Source: Streptomyces sp. NRRL S-37
GTDB taxonomy: Bacteria > Actinomycetota > Actinomycetes > Streptomycetales > Streptomycetaceae
Assembly: GCF_000721605.1 (NCBI RefSeq)
Contig: NZ_JOIZ01000023.1
Location: forward strand, 1-64,000
Length of the DNA stretch: 64,000 nucleotides
Direction: 5' to 3'
A model generated the notes under the pieces. That model made no database searches. It was not told the DNA's origin and was given only the letters and a program-made list of their open reading frames with translations. Made by a program: the position numbers and the translations under genes. Below are positions 52,391 through 61,487 of this stretch, one piece after another. Every line of letters begins with the position of its first letter. Position 1 is the first letter of the stretch.

Positions 52391-53824
52391 ATGCGCAAGG
52401 CGCTCAGATGGCTGCTGGCGCTCACGGTGCTCATAGGCACACTGAGCACGGCCGGGGCGGCCACCGCCGCCGAGCCGGAGGCCACCGGCACCACTGACAT
52501 CAAGGAGAGACTGCTCTCCGTACCGGGCATGAGCCTGGTCGAGGAGAAGCCGTACACCGGGTACCGCTTCTTCGTCCTCAACTACACCCAGCCGGTCGAC
52601 CACCGCAGGCCCTCCAAGGGCACGTTCCAGCAGCGGATCACCGTGCTGCACAAGGACACCGCGCGGCCCACCGTCTTCTACACCGGCGGCTACAGCGTCT
52701 CCACGACGCCGCGGCGCGCCGAGCCGACCCAGATCGTGGACGGCAACCAGGTCTCCATGGAGTACCGCTTCTTCACCCCGTCCCGGCCCGAGCCGGCCGA
52801 CTGGTCGAAGCTGGACATCTGGCAGGCCGCCAGCGACCAGCACCGCATCTTCAAGGCGCTGAAGAAGATCTACTCCGAGAACTGGATCTCCACCGGCGGC
52901 TCCAAGGGCGGCATGACCGCCACCTACTACGAGCGCTTCTACCCGCGCGACATGGACGGCGTGGTCGCCTACGTCGCCCCCAACGACGTGGTGAACAAGG
53001 AGGACTCGGCCTACGACCGCTTCTTCCGCACCGTCGGCACCAAGGAGTGCCGCGACCGGCTGAACGCCGTACAGCGCGAGGCGCTGGTGCGCCGGACGCC
53101 ACTGGAGAAGAAGTACGAGGCGTACGCCGCCGAGAACGGCTACACCTTCGACACCATCGGCAGCCTGGACCGCGCCTACGAGGCCGTCGTCCTCGACTAC
53201 GTGTGGGGCTTCTGGCAGTACAGCACCCTCGCCGACTGCGAGCAGATCCCGGCGGACGCGAAGAACGCCACCGACGACGAGATCTGGACCTCGATCGACA
53301 CGATCTCCGGGTTCTCGTTCTACACGGACCAGGGCCTGAGCCCGTACACGCCGTACTACTACCAGGCCGGTACGCAGATGGGCGCGCCGACCATCCACTT
53401 CCCGCACATCGAGAGGAAGTACGTCCGCTACGGCTACCAGCCGCCGCGCAACTTCGTGCCCCGCTCGATCGACATGGAGTTCGAGCCGTGGGTGATGCGG
53501 GACGTCGACTCCTGGGTCCGCCACCACGCGAACCACATGCTGTTCGTGTACGGCGAGAACGACCCGTGGGGCGCCGAGCCGTTCCGTGTCGGCAAGGGAG
53601 CGCGTGACTCGTACGTGTTCACCGCGCCCGGCATGAACCACGGTGCGAACGTGGCCGGTCTGGTCGCCGAGGAGAAGGCGCTGGCCACGGCCCGCATCCT
53701 GGACTGGGCGGACGTCGCCCCGAGCACGGTGCGGGAGAACCCGGCGGCGGCGAAGCCGCTGGCGAAGTTCGACGCCAGGCTGGACAAGCGGGACGTCGAG
53801 CAGGAGCGGACGCTGCGCCCGTGA
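52391..53824 (+). CDS. Secreted prolyl tripeptidyl aminopeptidase, family S37
   Basis: A 477-residue exported serine peptidase of the Streptomyces PS-10/Tpp family. The signal peptide is about residues 1-27. The alpha/beta-hydrolase nucleophile is Ser171 in WISTGGSKGGMTATYYERFYP. The late acidic residue is likely in FVYGENDPWGAEPF and the His in PGMNHGANV. It removes N-terminal tripeptides from exported proteins and peptides. GGGGAG precedes ATG 52391. It converges on the lipoprotein gene with 16 bases between them. Confidence 0.92.
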   Translation: MRKALRWLLALTVLIGTLSTAGAATAAEPEATGTTDIKERLLSVPGMSLVEEKPYTGYRFFVLNYTQPVDHRRPSKGTFQQRITVLHKDTARPTVFYTGGYSVSTTPRRAEPTQIVDGNQVSMEYRFFTPSRPEPADWSKLDIWQAASDQHRIFKALKKIYSENWISTGGSKGGMTATYYERFYPRDMDGVVAYVAPNDVVNKEDSAYDRFFRTVGTKECRDRLNAVQREALVRRTPLEKKYEAYAAENGYTFDTIGSLDRAYEAVVLDYVWGFWQYSTLADCEQIPADAKNATDDEIWTSIDTISGFSFYTDQGLSPYTPYYYQAGTQMGAPTIHFPHIERKYVRYGYQPPRNFVPRSIDMEFEPWVMRDVDSWVRHHANHMLFVYGENDPWGAEPFRVGKGARDSYVFTAPGMNHGANVAGLVAEEKALATARILDWADVAPSTVRENPAAAKPLAKFDARLDKRDVEQERTLRP

Positions 53825-53840
53825 CGGGGGCGGGGCGGGA

Positions 53841-54488
53841 CTACACCGGGCGGGCGCAGCCCACCGGTGACGTGCCGCCGAGCCGCACATAGAGGGCCGT
53901 GGACGCCGGGCACTCGGACCGGTCGTCCACGGCCCTCACCACCTTGAACTCCGGTTTCCGCTGCTCGCTGCCGTCGCACGCGGTCTCGCGGACCTTGCCG
54001 TCGCCCAGGTCGTAGACGCAGTCGCCGACGATGGTGCGCGGCCCGCCCCCGCCGCCCGGATCACCGGGGTGCGGCGGCTGGAGATGGCGCATGCAGGCGT
54101 AGCCGCGCGGCACCGCGCCGTCGCCGTCCTCGTCGGAGGAGGGGCGCCGCTCGCTGATGTGCAGCACGAAGTCGGTGGTGGCCGGGCAGCGCGGCCCGTC
54201 GCGCACGGTCCCGTCGTGACGGGCGACGACCCGGGCCGCCGCCCGTTCGCTCGTGCAGGACACCTCGGTGAAACTGGTCCGGCCGAAGGAACTGCACTCG
54301 TCGATCGCGAGGAACACCGCCCCGTACCCGGACTGCCGGGCCGGGGCCGGCGACGCCGTACGCCGCCCGTCCGGCCCGCCCTCCTTCCCGGCGCCGCCCG
54401 GCGCGCCCTGACAGCCGGTGAGCAGCACCGCGACCGCCGCCGCGAACGCGGCGCGCGTCCCCCACCCACTTCGCACGTGCATCGTCAT
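53841..54488 (-). CDS. Lipoprotein with two tandem cysteine modules
   Basis: A 215-residue lipoprotein with lipobox LLTGC (Cys26) and a Gly/Pro/Arg tether. The mature part contains two related modules of about 60 residues. Each has an early Cys, a second after about 12-13 residues, a VVAR/VVRA strand, a CPATT/CPAST turn and a late Cys (DECSSFG...YACMRHL and GDCVYDLG...VGCARPV). This resembles the LppU/SCO3897-type Cys-rich family, from memory. The function is unknown; extracellular disulphide-stabilised binding is likely. Confidence 0.8.
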   Translation of the reverse strand: MTMHVRSGWGTRAAFAAAVAVLLTGCQGAPGGAGKEGGPDGRRTASPAPARQSGYGAVFLAIDECSSFGRTSFTEVSCTSERAAARVVARHDGTVRDGPRCPATTDFVLHISERRPSSDEDGDGAVPRGYACMRHLQPPHPGDPGGGGGPRTIVGDCVYDLGDGKVRETACDGSEQRKPEFKVVRAVDDRSECPASTALYVRLGGTSPVGCARPV

Positions 54489-54627
54489 CCCCCCGGACAC
54501 CCCCGTCCAGCGTGACCCGGTCCGCCGGGGCACGCCAGACATGTGGTGCGCTTTCACCACATCGGGGAAGGCGCGTCGGATGTGTGACGTACGCGCGCTA
54601 CGTCCGGCAGGGGGGCGCCGTGTGCGC

Positions 54628-56472
54628 CTAGTACCTCAGCCCGTGTCCGACCGGGTACAGCACCGTCGCCGGGTCGTCCGCCCGCTGCACCGGCACCGGC
54701 AGCGTGCCGCGCGGGTTCACCTTGCCCGCGATCACCCGTGCCGCCGCCCGCAGTTCGACGTCGGTCCAGGAGTACGTCGCCAGACACGCCGTCACGCCGG
54801 GCAGGTGGGCCACGTCGTAGGGGTTGCGGACCGCGACCGCGACCACCGGCCTCCCGGTCGCCAGCAGCCGCTCGACCAGCGTCTTCTGGCTGCCGGCCGC
54901 CGTGACGTTGTACGTCCCCACGACGACCGCGTCCGCGTCCCGGGCCGCCTCCACCGCCCCGGCGATGACGGCGGCGGACGGCGCGGTGCCGGTGGACAGG
55001 GCGGTGGCGGTGAAGCCCAGCTCGGTCAGGGCGTCCGCGAGGACGGTGGTCGGCGGTCCCGTCGTGCCGGACGGGGAGGCCGGATCGGCGCCGACCACCA
55101 GCAGCTTCCGCTGCCTGCGCCGGGACAGCGGCAGCAGGCCGCCCTCGTTGACCAGCAGGGTGGTGGTGCGTTCGGCGATCCGGTCGGCGGCGGCCAGGTG
55201 TGCACGGGTGCCGACGGTGCGGTCGACTCCGGCGTGCGAGACGTACGGGTCCTCGAACAGGCCCAGCCTCGCCTTCAGCCGCAGCACCCGCAGGACCGAC
55301 TCGTCGAGCCGCTCCTCGGTCAGCTCACCGTCGCGCACGGCGTTCAGCACCGCGTTCCAGGCGACGTCCAGGGACGGCGGGTTGAGCAACTGGTCCACGC
55401 CCGCCTTCAGCGCCAGCACCGGTACCCGGTCGTCGCCGTACTTCGTGCGGACGCCCTCCATGCCGAGGGAGTCGGTGACCACGACCCCGTCGTAGCCCAG
55501 CTCCTCGCGCAGGATGCCGGTGAGGATGGGGCGGGAGAGCGTGGCCGGGTCCTCGGAGGCGTCGAGGGCCGGGACGACGATGTGCGCGGTCATGATGGAG
55601 TCGATGCCCGCGGCGACGGCGGCCCGGAACGGCGGCGCGTCCAGCTCCTCCCACTGCTCGCGGGTGTGGTGGATGTACGGCAGCTCGGCGTGGCTGTCGG
55701 TGACCGTGTCGCCGTGCCCGGGGAAGTGCTTGGCCGTCGAGGCGACGCGGGACGACTCGTAGCCCTCGACCTCCGCCGCGACGAGGCCCGCGACCGCCTC
55801 CGGGTCGGAGCCGAAGGAACGGACGCCGATGACGGGGTTGGCCGGATCGACGTTGACGTCGGCCACCGGGGAGTAGTTCTGGCGGATGCCCAGGGCGCGC
55901 AGTTCGCGGCCCGCGATCCGGCCGAGGGTGCGGGCGTCGGAGCGGGAGCCGCCCGCGCCGACGGCCATCGCGCCGGGGAAGAGGGTGGCGGGCTCGCCCA
56001 CGCGGGCCACGATGCCGTGCTCCTGGTCGGTGGAGATCAGCACGGGCAGCCCGCGCTCCAGACCGAGGGACGCCTTCTGGATGCCGTTGGACAGGTCCGC
56101 GATCTGGTGCGGGTCGCGGGTGTTGTGCGCCCAGGCGAAGTAGATGATGCCGCCGACCCGGTACCTGGCGAGCAGTTCGGCGGCCGTGCGGACGCCGATC
56201 TCCTCCAGGTTGGCGTCGACGTCGGCCTGGTCCGGGTCGGTGGCGGAGTGGCCGTAGACCCGCATCACGAAGAGCTGGCCGACCTTCTCCTCCAGCGTCA
56301 TACGGGAGACGAGGGCGCGCAGCCTTCTGTCGTCGTGCGCGGACCGGCCGCCGGCCGCGTGGACGGTGCCGCCGGCCGTGAGGGCGGTGGTGACGCCCGC
56401 CGTCGCGGCGAGGACGGTACGTCTGGACGGACGTGCGGTGCTTCCCGTGCTTCCGGTGCTGCTGTCGGGCAC
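54628..56472 (-). CDS. Exported GH3 beta-N-acetylhexosaminidase
   Basis: A 614-residue glycoside hydrolase family 3 enzyme. The N-terminus has a Tat-like PSRRTVLAATAGVTTALTAGG. The NagZ-type catalytic loop KHFPGHGDT lies at 248-256 with its His/Asp dyad. The nucleophile Asp334 is in VVTDSLGM. A C-terminal alpha/beta sandwich domain follows from about residue 430. It should release N-acetylglucosamine from chito-oligosaccharides or muropeptides outside the cell, complementing the window's chitinase. GTG 56472 follows AAAGGAG. Confidence 0.9.
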   Translation of the reverse strand: MPDSSTGSTGSTARPSRRTVLAATAGVTTALTAGGTVHAAGGRSAHDDRRLRALVSRMTLEEKVGQLFVMRVYGHSATDPDQADVDANLEEIGVRTAAELLARYRVGGIIYFAWAHNTRDPHQIADLSNGIQKASLGLERGLPVLISTDQEHGIVARVGEPATLFPGAMAVGAGGSRSDARTLGRIAGRELRALGIRQNYSPVADVNVDPANPVIGVRSFGSDPEAVAGLVAAEVEGYESSRVASTAKHFPGHGDTVTDSHAELPYIHHTREQWEELDAPPFRAAVAAGIDSIMTAHIVVPALDASEDPATLSRPILTGILREELGYDGVVVTDSLGMEGVRTKYGDDRVPVLALKAGVDQLLNPPSLDVAWNAVLNAVRDGELTEERLDESVLRVLRLKARLGLFEDPYVSHAGVDRTVGTRAHLAAADRIAERTTTLLVNEGGLLPLSRRRQRKLLVVGADPASPSGTTGPPTTVLADALTELGFTATALSTGTAPSAAVIAGAVEAARDADAVVVGTYNVTAAGSQKTLVERLLATGRPVVAVAVRNPYDVAHLPGVTACLATYSWTDVELRAAARVIAGKVNPRGTLPVPVQRADDPATVLYPVGHGLRY

Positions 56473-56810
56473 GTGCGCTCCTTTGGAAGGTGATCCGCGG
56501 GGGACCGGGGATCCGCTTGAAGGAAACTGCCGGAAGGCCACCAATATCCGGGAAGTTTCTGCCAGTCAAGGGCGTGCGCGGCAACCGGGAGGGGCCGTCA
56601 TCGGCGCAAAGGGAGGGGGCGCGCCGATGACGGCGTGCTGCCGGCCGCGGCACGGCGGAGAGGGGTGGTCAGCGATCGCAGCCAGCAGCGAGGGCCGACA
56701 CCGCGCCACGGAGACTCGTCCGGCAGCCGCACATGGGACGGACGGAGGCGGGGACGGGTTCCCCGGCCGGACCGGATTCCCCGAAATCGGGACCGGGGGG
56801 CCGGACGGGG
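56473..56810. other. 338-bp gap between the GH3 and LysR genes
   Basis: The part next to GH3 (56473-56580) is its presumed promoter; it contains GGAAACTGCC and GGAAGTTTCTGCC in similar form. The middle holds the hairpin at 56594-56634. From 56640 to 56810 I see GC-rich sequence with no clear feature. Confidence 0.6.
56594..56634. terminator. Hairpin downstream of the LysR gene
   Basis: Perfect 14-bp arms at 56594-56607 and 56621-56634 enclose a 13-base purine-rich loop. It lies about 175 bp beyond the LysR stop in the direction of transcription. Confidence 0.75.
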
Positions 56811-57728
56811 TCAGCGGGGCGAGTGCGCCGACACCTCGGGCCAGTGCCCGCACAGCGTGCGGACGGTCTCCGCGATCGCCGGGCGACGGGCCGCCCCGGT
56901 GCGCCACAGCGCGTACAGCCGTCGTACGGGCATCGGGTCCAGCGGCACCTCCACCACCCCGGCGGGCAGCGGGCCGCGCCCCAGCCGGGGGATCAGCGCG
57001 ATACCGAGCCCGGCCGCGACCAGGGCGACCAGGGTCGGGTTCTCGTCGGCCTGGTGGACGATCTCCGGCTCGTGCCCGGCCGCGCGCAGGGTGCGCACCA
57101 GCCACTCGTGACAGACCCGCCCCGGCGGCTGGCAGATCCACCGCTCACCGCCCAGCTCCTCCCGCCGTACCGCCGTACGCCCCGCGAACCGGTGCCCCTC
57201 GGGCACCAGCAGATCGCACAGGTCGTCACCGATGACCGCCTGCTCCACGCCGGCCGGGGCGGGCAGCGGCGCGATGTCCCAGTCGTGCGCGACGACGAGG
57301 TCGACCGCGCCCTTGGCGACCAGGTCCACGGAGAGATGGGGGTCGATCTCGGTGAGCCGCGTGTCGAGCGCGGGATGACGGCGGGCCAGGTCGGCCAGGA
57401 CGGGCGGCATCAGCCCGCGGGCCGCCGACGCGAACGCGGCGACGGTCAGCCGCCCGGCCGGCACCCCGCGCCGCTCCTCCAGCTCGGTCTCCGCCCGCTC
57501 CACGATGGCGAGCAGCTCCCGCGCGGCACGCACGAGCTGATGCGCCTCGTCGGTCAGCCGCACACCCCGGCCCTCCCGCTCCAGCAGCACCGTCCGCGTC
57601 TCCCGCTCCAGCTTGGCGATCTGCTGGGAGACGGCGGACGAGGTGTAGCCGAGCGCCACGGCGGCGGCACCGACGGTGCCGTGGACGGAGACGGCGTGCA
57701 GGGCGCGCAGCCGCTGGAGGTCGAGCAT
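56811..57728 (-). CDS. LysR-family regulator
   Basis: A 305-residue LTTR. The HTH is LRALHAVSVHGTVGAAAVALGYTSSAVSQQIAKLE. The effector-binding domain follows, with FASAARGLMPPVLADLARRHP and LVALVAAGLGIALIPRLG. GGGGAG sits upstream of ATG 57728. It is divergent from the DMT transporter gene 90 bp away and probably regulates it. Confidence 0.92.
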   Translation of the reverse strand: MLDLQRLRALHAVSVHGTVGAAAVALGYTSSAVSQQIAKLERETRTVLLEREGRGVRLTDEAHQLVRAARELLAIVERAETELEERRGVPAGRLTVAAFASAARGLMPPVLADLARRHPALDTRLTEIDPHLSVDLVAKGAVDLVVAHDWDIAPLPAPAGVEQAVIGDDLCDLLVPEGHRFAGRTAVRREELGGERWICQPPGRVCHEWLVRTLRAAGHEPEIVHQADENPTLVALVAAGLGIALIPRLGRGPLPAGVVEVPLDPMPVRRLYALWRTGAARRPAIAETVRTLCGHWPEVSAHSPR

Positions 57729-57747
57729 GACGGCTCCCCGATCGGTT

Positions 57748-57783
57748 AGCGATGCTTCATCCAACCATGCAGGAATCATCGCT
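57748..57783. promoter_or_regulatory. Candidate LysR site
   Basis: AGCGATG (57748-57754) and CATCGCT (57777-57783) are perfect inverted arms with a 22-base spacer. They are centred in the 90-bp gap between the divergent LysR and transporter genes. The spacer is long for a classic T-N11-A box, so the exact site is uncertain. Confidence 0.4.
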
Positions 57784-57818
57784 GGTGCTGAAGTGTGGTG
57801 GGCGGTGATCCTCGACGT

Positions 57819-58736
57819 ATGCGACCTTCCCACCTGTTCCTCGCCGTCCTCGTCACCGCCGTGTGGGGAGTGAACTTCACCGTCATCGAGGTCGGGCTCG
57901 GCCACTTCCCGCCGCTGCTCTTCTCCGCCCTGCGCTTCCTGGTGGCGGCGCTGCCCGCGGTGTTCCTCGTGGGGCGGCCCAAGGTGGCGTGGAAGTGGAT
58001 CGTGGGGGTGGGGCTGGCGCTGGGGGTGGCCAAGTTCGGACTGCTGTTCGTCGGCATGGACGCGGGGATGCCGGGCGGGCTGTCCTCGCTGGTGCTCCAG
58101 ATCCAGGCGGTGTTCACCGCCCTGTTCGCCTTCGCGCTCCTCGGCGAACGCCCCTCACGCGTACGGCTGGTGGGCATGGCGGTGGCGCTGGCCGGGATCG
58201 GCGTGGCCGCGGTCGACGAGGGCACCTCCGGGCCGCTGCTCGGCTTCGCCCTGGTCGTCGCGGCGGCGGCCTGCTGGGGCGTCTCCAACATCCTCACCCG
58301 CAAGGCGGCACCCCCCGACGCCCTGAACTTCATGATCTGGGTGAGCACCGTGCCGGTGCTGCCGCTGCTCGCACTGTCACTGTTGCTGGAGGGCCCGTCG
58401 CGGGACCTGGACGCGCTGCGCGGCCTGGACTGGCAGGGCGCGGGCACGGTGCTCTTCGTCGCCTGGGTCGCCACGGTGTTCGGCTTCGGCGCCTGGGGGT
58501 GGCTGCTGCGCCGTCACCCCGCCTCCACGGTCGCGCCCTTCTCCCTGCTGGTCCCGGTCTTCGGCATGTCGTCGGCCGCGCTGTTCCTGGGCGAGTCGGT
58601 GACCCCGCTGCGGTGGTGCGCGGCGGCCCTGCTGGTGGGCGGGGTGGCGCTGGCGTCGGTGACCTGGCGCCGACCGGCGGCGAAGCCCGCTGCACGGGCG
58701 GAGACCCGCACGGAAGCCTCCCCGGCCGGCGGATGA
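57819..58736 (+). CDS. EamA/DMT-family transporter
   Basis: A 305-residue integral membrane protein with ten predicted helices in two EamA repeats. The first begins HLFLAVLVTAVWGVNFTVIE; the second begins LLGFALVVAAAACWGVSNIL. Members export amino acids, nucleosides or drugs; the substrate cannot be assigned. There is no obvious ribosome-binding site before ATG 57819. The protein ends in an Ala/Arg/Glu-rich cytosolic tail. Confidence 0.92.
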   Translation: MRPSHLFLAVLVTAVWGVNFTVIEVGLGHFPPLLFSALRFLVAALPAVFLVGRPKVAWKWIVGVGLALGVAKFGLLFVGMDAGMPGGLSSLVLQIQAVFTALFAFALLGERPSRVRLVGMAVALAGIGVAAVDEGTSGPLLGFALVVAAAACWGVSNILTRKAAPPDALNFMIWVSTVPVLPLLALSLLLEGPSRDLDALRGLDWQGAGTVLFVAWVATVFGFGAWGWLLRRHPASTVAPFSLLVPVFGMSSAALFLGESVTPLRWCAAALLVGGVALASVTWRRPAAKPAARAETRTEASPAGG

Positions 58737-58802
58737 GAAGGACCGGACGACCGCACACGGATCTCGCTCTGGAGGGCCCGGCCCTCGAGCACCCCTCAGG
58801 GA

Positions 58803-58887
58803 CGCGGGCCTGTGACATGTGCGGCTCCACCGCGCGGAAGCAAAGAGGGGCGCGGGGCTGTGACATATGCGGCTCCGCCGCGTGGGC
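58803..58887. repeat. Direct repeat of a GTGACATRTGCGGCTCC element
   Basis: About 34 bp at 58803-58836 recur at 58853-58887 with few changes, including CTGTGACAT and GCGGCTCC(A/G)CCGCG. I recognise such pieces as dispersed in Streptomyces intergenic DNA. They fill most of the 228-bp gap between the convergent transporter genes. No gene is seen here. Confidence 0.7.
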
Positions 58888-58964
58888 GCGACCCACCACG
58901 ACGTACCCGCACCCGCACCCGCCCCACGACACCACCACCCCGAGCCTTCCAGCCCCCCGGAGGG

Positions 58965-60203
58965 TCAGGGCGCCTCCGGCGCGGGAGCCCCCTCCCGCAA
59001 CTCCGGCGTGCTCACGCCGACGTACACCACCGCCACCACACACAGCACCCCGCCCACCACCAGCGCCGCCGCCCCGGACGTCGCCCCGGCCACCAGCCCC
59101 GCCCGCATGTTGCCGAGGTGCGGCCCCGCCTGCCCGACGATCTGCTCCGCGGCCGTGACCCGGCCCAGCAAAGCATCAGGCGTACGGGTCTGCACGATCG
59201 TGGTGCGGGAGAGCACCGAGAGCGCGTCGGCCCCACCGGCCACGACCAGCAGCCCCAGACCGACCCAGGGGCTGCTCATGACCCCGAACGAGGCCAGCGC
59301 GGCACCCCACACACCGGCCCCGCACAGCATCACGAGGCCGGGACGGCCCAGATGGGTCACCGCCCCGGACAGCGCCGACGCCAGCACACCGCCGATCGCG
59401 ACCGCCGACAGGAACAGGCCCAGCGTGCGCGGGTCACCGCCGAACCGTTCGTCGTTGATCAGCGGGAACAGGCTGACCGGCATCGACAGGACGGTGGCGG
59501 CGAGGTCGGTGACGAGCGCGCCGCGCACCACCCGGTGGCCGGCCAGGAAGCGCAGCCCGTCCAGCACCCCGCGCAGCCCGGCACGGGACGGCTCGCCCTC
59601 GGGCGGCAGCGCGGGCAGACCGAACGCGCCGTAGAAGGACAGCAGGAAGCTCAGCGCGTCGAGCAGATAGCAGACGCCGATGCCGAACCAGCCGAGCAGC
59701 AGGCCCCCGAGCGCGGGGCCGACGAACATCATCGCCTGACCGGTGACCTGGTAGAGCGCGAGTCCGGAGGCCACCTGCTCCTTGGGCAGCAGCCGGGGCA
59801 CGAACACACCGGCCGCCGGACCGCCGACCGCCGCGCAGGCGGACTGGGCGGCGACCAGGGCGAGCACACCGCCCACCGGCACGTTCCCGGTGAACCCCTG
59901 GACCGCCAGCAGCAGCGAGCAGACCGCCTGGCCGACCGTCGCGGCCAGGAAGATCCGGCGCCGGTCGCCCCGGTCGGCCCAGGCCCCGGCGAACAGTCCG
60001 AAGCAGACCAGCGGCAGCGCCTGCGCGAGACCCACCGCGCCGCTCCAGGCCGCGCTGTGCGTCATCTCCCAGACCTGGTACATGACGGTGACCATGGTCA
60101 TGAAGCCGCCGAGCGCGGACACCGTCCGCCCGATCAGCAGGCGCCTGAAGACCGGTGAGGTACGCAGGGGACGCACGTCGATCAGCGTGCGGGACAGGCT
60201 CAT
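58965..60203 (-). CDS. MFS exporter (EntS-like)
   Basis: A 412-residue major facilitator with about twelve helices. The N-terminal half has FRRLLIGRTVSALGGFMTMV and the loop-2 motif FAGAWADRGDRRRIFLAATVG. LGRPGLVMLCGAGVWGAAL is in the second half. It resembles EntS-type siderophore/drug exporters. Given the des locus about 30 kb away, siderophore export is conceivable but unsupported. ATG 60203. Confidence 0.9.
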   Translation of the reverse strand: MSLSRTLIDVRPLRTSPVFRRLLIGRTVSALGGFMTMVTVMYQVWEMTHSAAWSGAVGLAQALPLVCFGLFAGAWADRGDRRRIFLAATVGQAVCSLLLAVQGFTGNVPVGGVLALVAAQSACAAVGGPAAGVFVPRLLPKEQVASGLALYQVTGQAMMFVGPALGGLLLGWFGIGVCYLLDALSFLLSFYGAFGLPALPPEGEPSRAGLRGVLDGLRFLAGHRVVRGALVTDLAATVLSMPVSLFPLINDERFGGDPRTLGLFLSAVAIGGVLASALSGAVTHLGRPGLVMLCGAGVWGAALASFGVMSSPWVGLGLLVVAGGADALSVLSRTTIVQTRTPDALLGRVTAAEQIVGQAGPHLGNMRAGLVAGATSGAAALVVGGVLCVVAVVYVGVSTPELREGAPAPEAP

Positions 60204-60295
60204 GAGGGCAGGACGGCGGGGCGGGGCACGGGCTGAGGCACGGCGGGGACGCTATCCGGCCGCCGCCCGCCCCGGCCAGTGGTTTTCCCGTCCGG

Positions 60296-61093
60296 TCAGG
60301 CCGATTCGCCGAGCAGCCGGGCCAGGTGTTCCCGGCCGGGGGTGAGCAGGCCGGGCAGCGGGGCGGCGTCGGCGTACCAGCGCTTCTCGTACTCCCAGCA
60401 GAGCCAGCCGTCCCAGTCGTGCCGGGAGAGGACCTCCACGCAGTCGGTCAGCGGGAGGACACCGGCGCCGAGCGGGAGCGGGGTCGTGTCGTCGGCGGAG
60501 GCGATGTCCTTGACCTGGACGTAGCCGAGGTGCGGGGAGAGGGCCGCGTAGCTCTCGGCGGGCTGTTCACCGCCGAGCCAGGTGTGCATCACGTCCCACA
60601 GCGCCCCCACCTGACGGTGGCCGACCAGGCCGAGGACCCTGATCGCGTCGGCGCCGGTACGGTGCGAGTCGTGGGTCTCCAGCAGGATCCGTACGCCGAG
60701 GTCGGCGGCGTACTCGGCGGCCGTGCCCAGCCGGCGGGCGGCCGTCGCGTCCGCTTCCTCGGGACTCTGCTCGCCGCCGCCGGGGAAGACCCGGACGAAG
60801 GGGGCGCCGAGGTCCCGGGCGAGGTCGAGGAGGGCGCGGATCTCGGCGAGGACGGGTTCGTCCTCGCCGGGCGCGGCGACCCGGGCGTACCCGGCGAGCC
60901 CCAGGATCTCGACGCCGGCCGCCTTGAACCCGGCGGCCGCGTCGGCGCGTTCGGCGGGGCCGAGCCCCGGATGGACGGGTTCCTCGGGGTGGGCGCGCAG
61001 CTCGACACCGTGGTAGCCGTGCGTGGTCGCGAGGCCCAGCACGTCGGTGAGGGGCAGCCCGGGAACGCCGAGGGTGGAGAACGCCAGCTTCAT
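60296..61093 (-). CDS. Sugar phosphate isomerase/epimerase-like TIM barrel
   Basis: A 265-residue AP-endonuclease-2-like barrel. It starts MKLAFSTLGVPGLPLTDVL. Metal/substrate residues lie in YHGVELRAHP, ILLETHDSHRTG, ALWDVMHTWLGGE and GWLCWEYEKRW. Such proteins isomerise keto-sugars or inosose derivatives. ATG 61093 is chosen over 61117 by homology-like start and length. It lies downstream of the LacI gene on the same strand, separated by the repeat array. Confidence 0.88.
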   Translation of the reverse strand: MKLAFSTLGVPGLPLTDVLGLATTHGYHGVELRAHPEEPVHPGLGPAERADAAAGFKAAGVEILGLAGYARVAAPGEDEPVLAEIRALLDLARDLGAPFVRVFPGGGEQSPEEADATAARRLGTAAEYAADLGVRILLETHDSHRTGADAIRVLGLVGHRQVGALWDVMHTWLGGEQPAESYAALSPHLGYVQVKDIASADDTTPLPLGAGVLPLTDCVEVLSRHDWDGWLCWEYEKRWYADAAPLPGLLTPGREHLARLLGESA

Positions 61094-61175
61094 GCAACCG
61101 GACCCTACCCGCGCCACCCGGACCGACTCCTCTCCCTCACCGTGGTGTCGGCGTCACGGATCCGCAGGGGTTCAC

Positions 61176-61196
61176 CGCGCAGTTCCCCGCGCCCCT
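61176..61196. repeat. 21-bp dispersed repeat copy
   Basis: Identical to 22054-22074 and complementary to the core of each array unit 80-260 bp away. Confidence 0.9.
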
Positions 61197-61262
61197 GAGG
61201 AGGTGCCCGCGCCGGAGTCACGAAGAATCCGGCGAACAGCCCCCACGACCCGCACTCGACAA

Positions 61263-61452
61263 CGCACCTTTCCAGGGGCGCGGGGAACTGCGCGAATCCC
61301 CCGACGAAGCCGCACCTTTCCAGGGGCGCGGGGAACTGCGCGAAACCCCGACGAAGCCGCACCTTTCCAGGGGCGCGGGGAACTGCGCGAAACCCCGACG
61401 AACCCGCACCTTTCCAGGGGCGCGGGGAACTGCGCGAAACCCCCGACGAACC
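61263..61452. repeat. Tandem array of four 47-48 bp units
   Basis: Units begin with CGCACC at 61263, 61311, 61358 and 61405, with lengths 48, 47, 47 and 48. A further CGCACC at 61453 marks a truncated fifth. Each unit contains the reverse complement of the 21-bp dispersed element, at 61274, 61322, 61369 and 61416. The units vary only at a few bases. Confidence 0.95.
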
Positions 61453-61487
61453 CGCACCGGCGGTGCAGCCCCCGGACCGAGGTCCGA

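Larger units (their letters stand above)
61094..61487. other. 394-bp gap dominated by dispersed repeats
   Basis: It contains a forward 21-bp repeat at 61176-61196, then the four-unit array at 61263-61452 carrying the same core in reverse. Together they could fold into long hairpins. No gene is supported; open frames here are repeat translations. Confidence 0.85.

Noticed and set aside
61263..61452. CRISPR array
   Set aside because: The 47-48 bp units are contiguous, with no unique spacers, and carry a dispersed genomic repeat. No cas genes are present.
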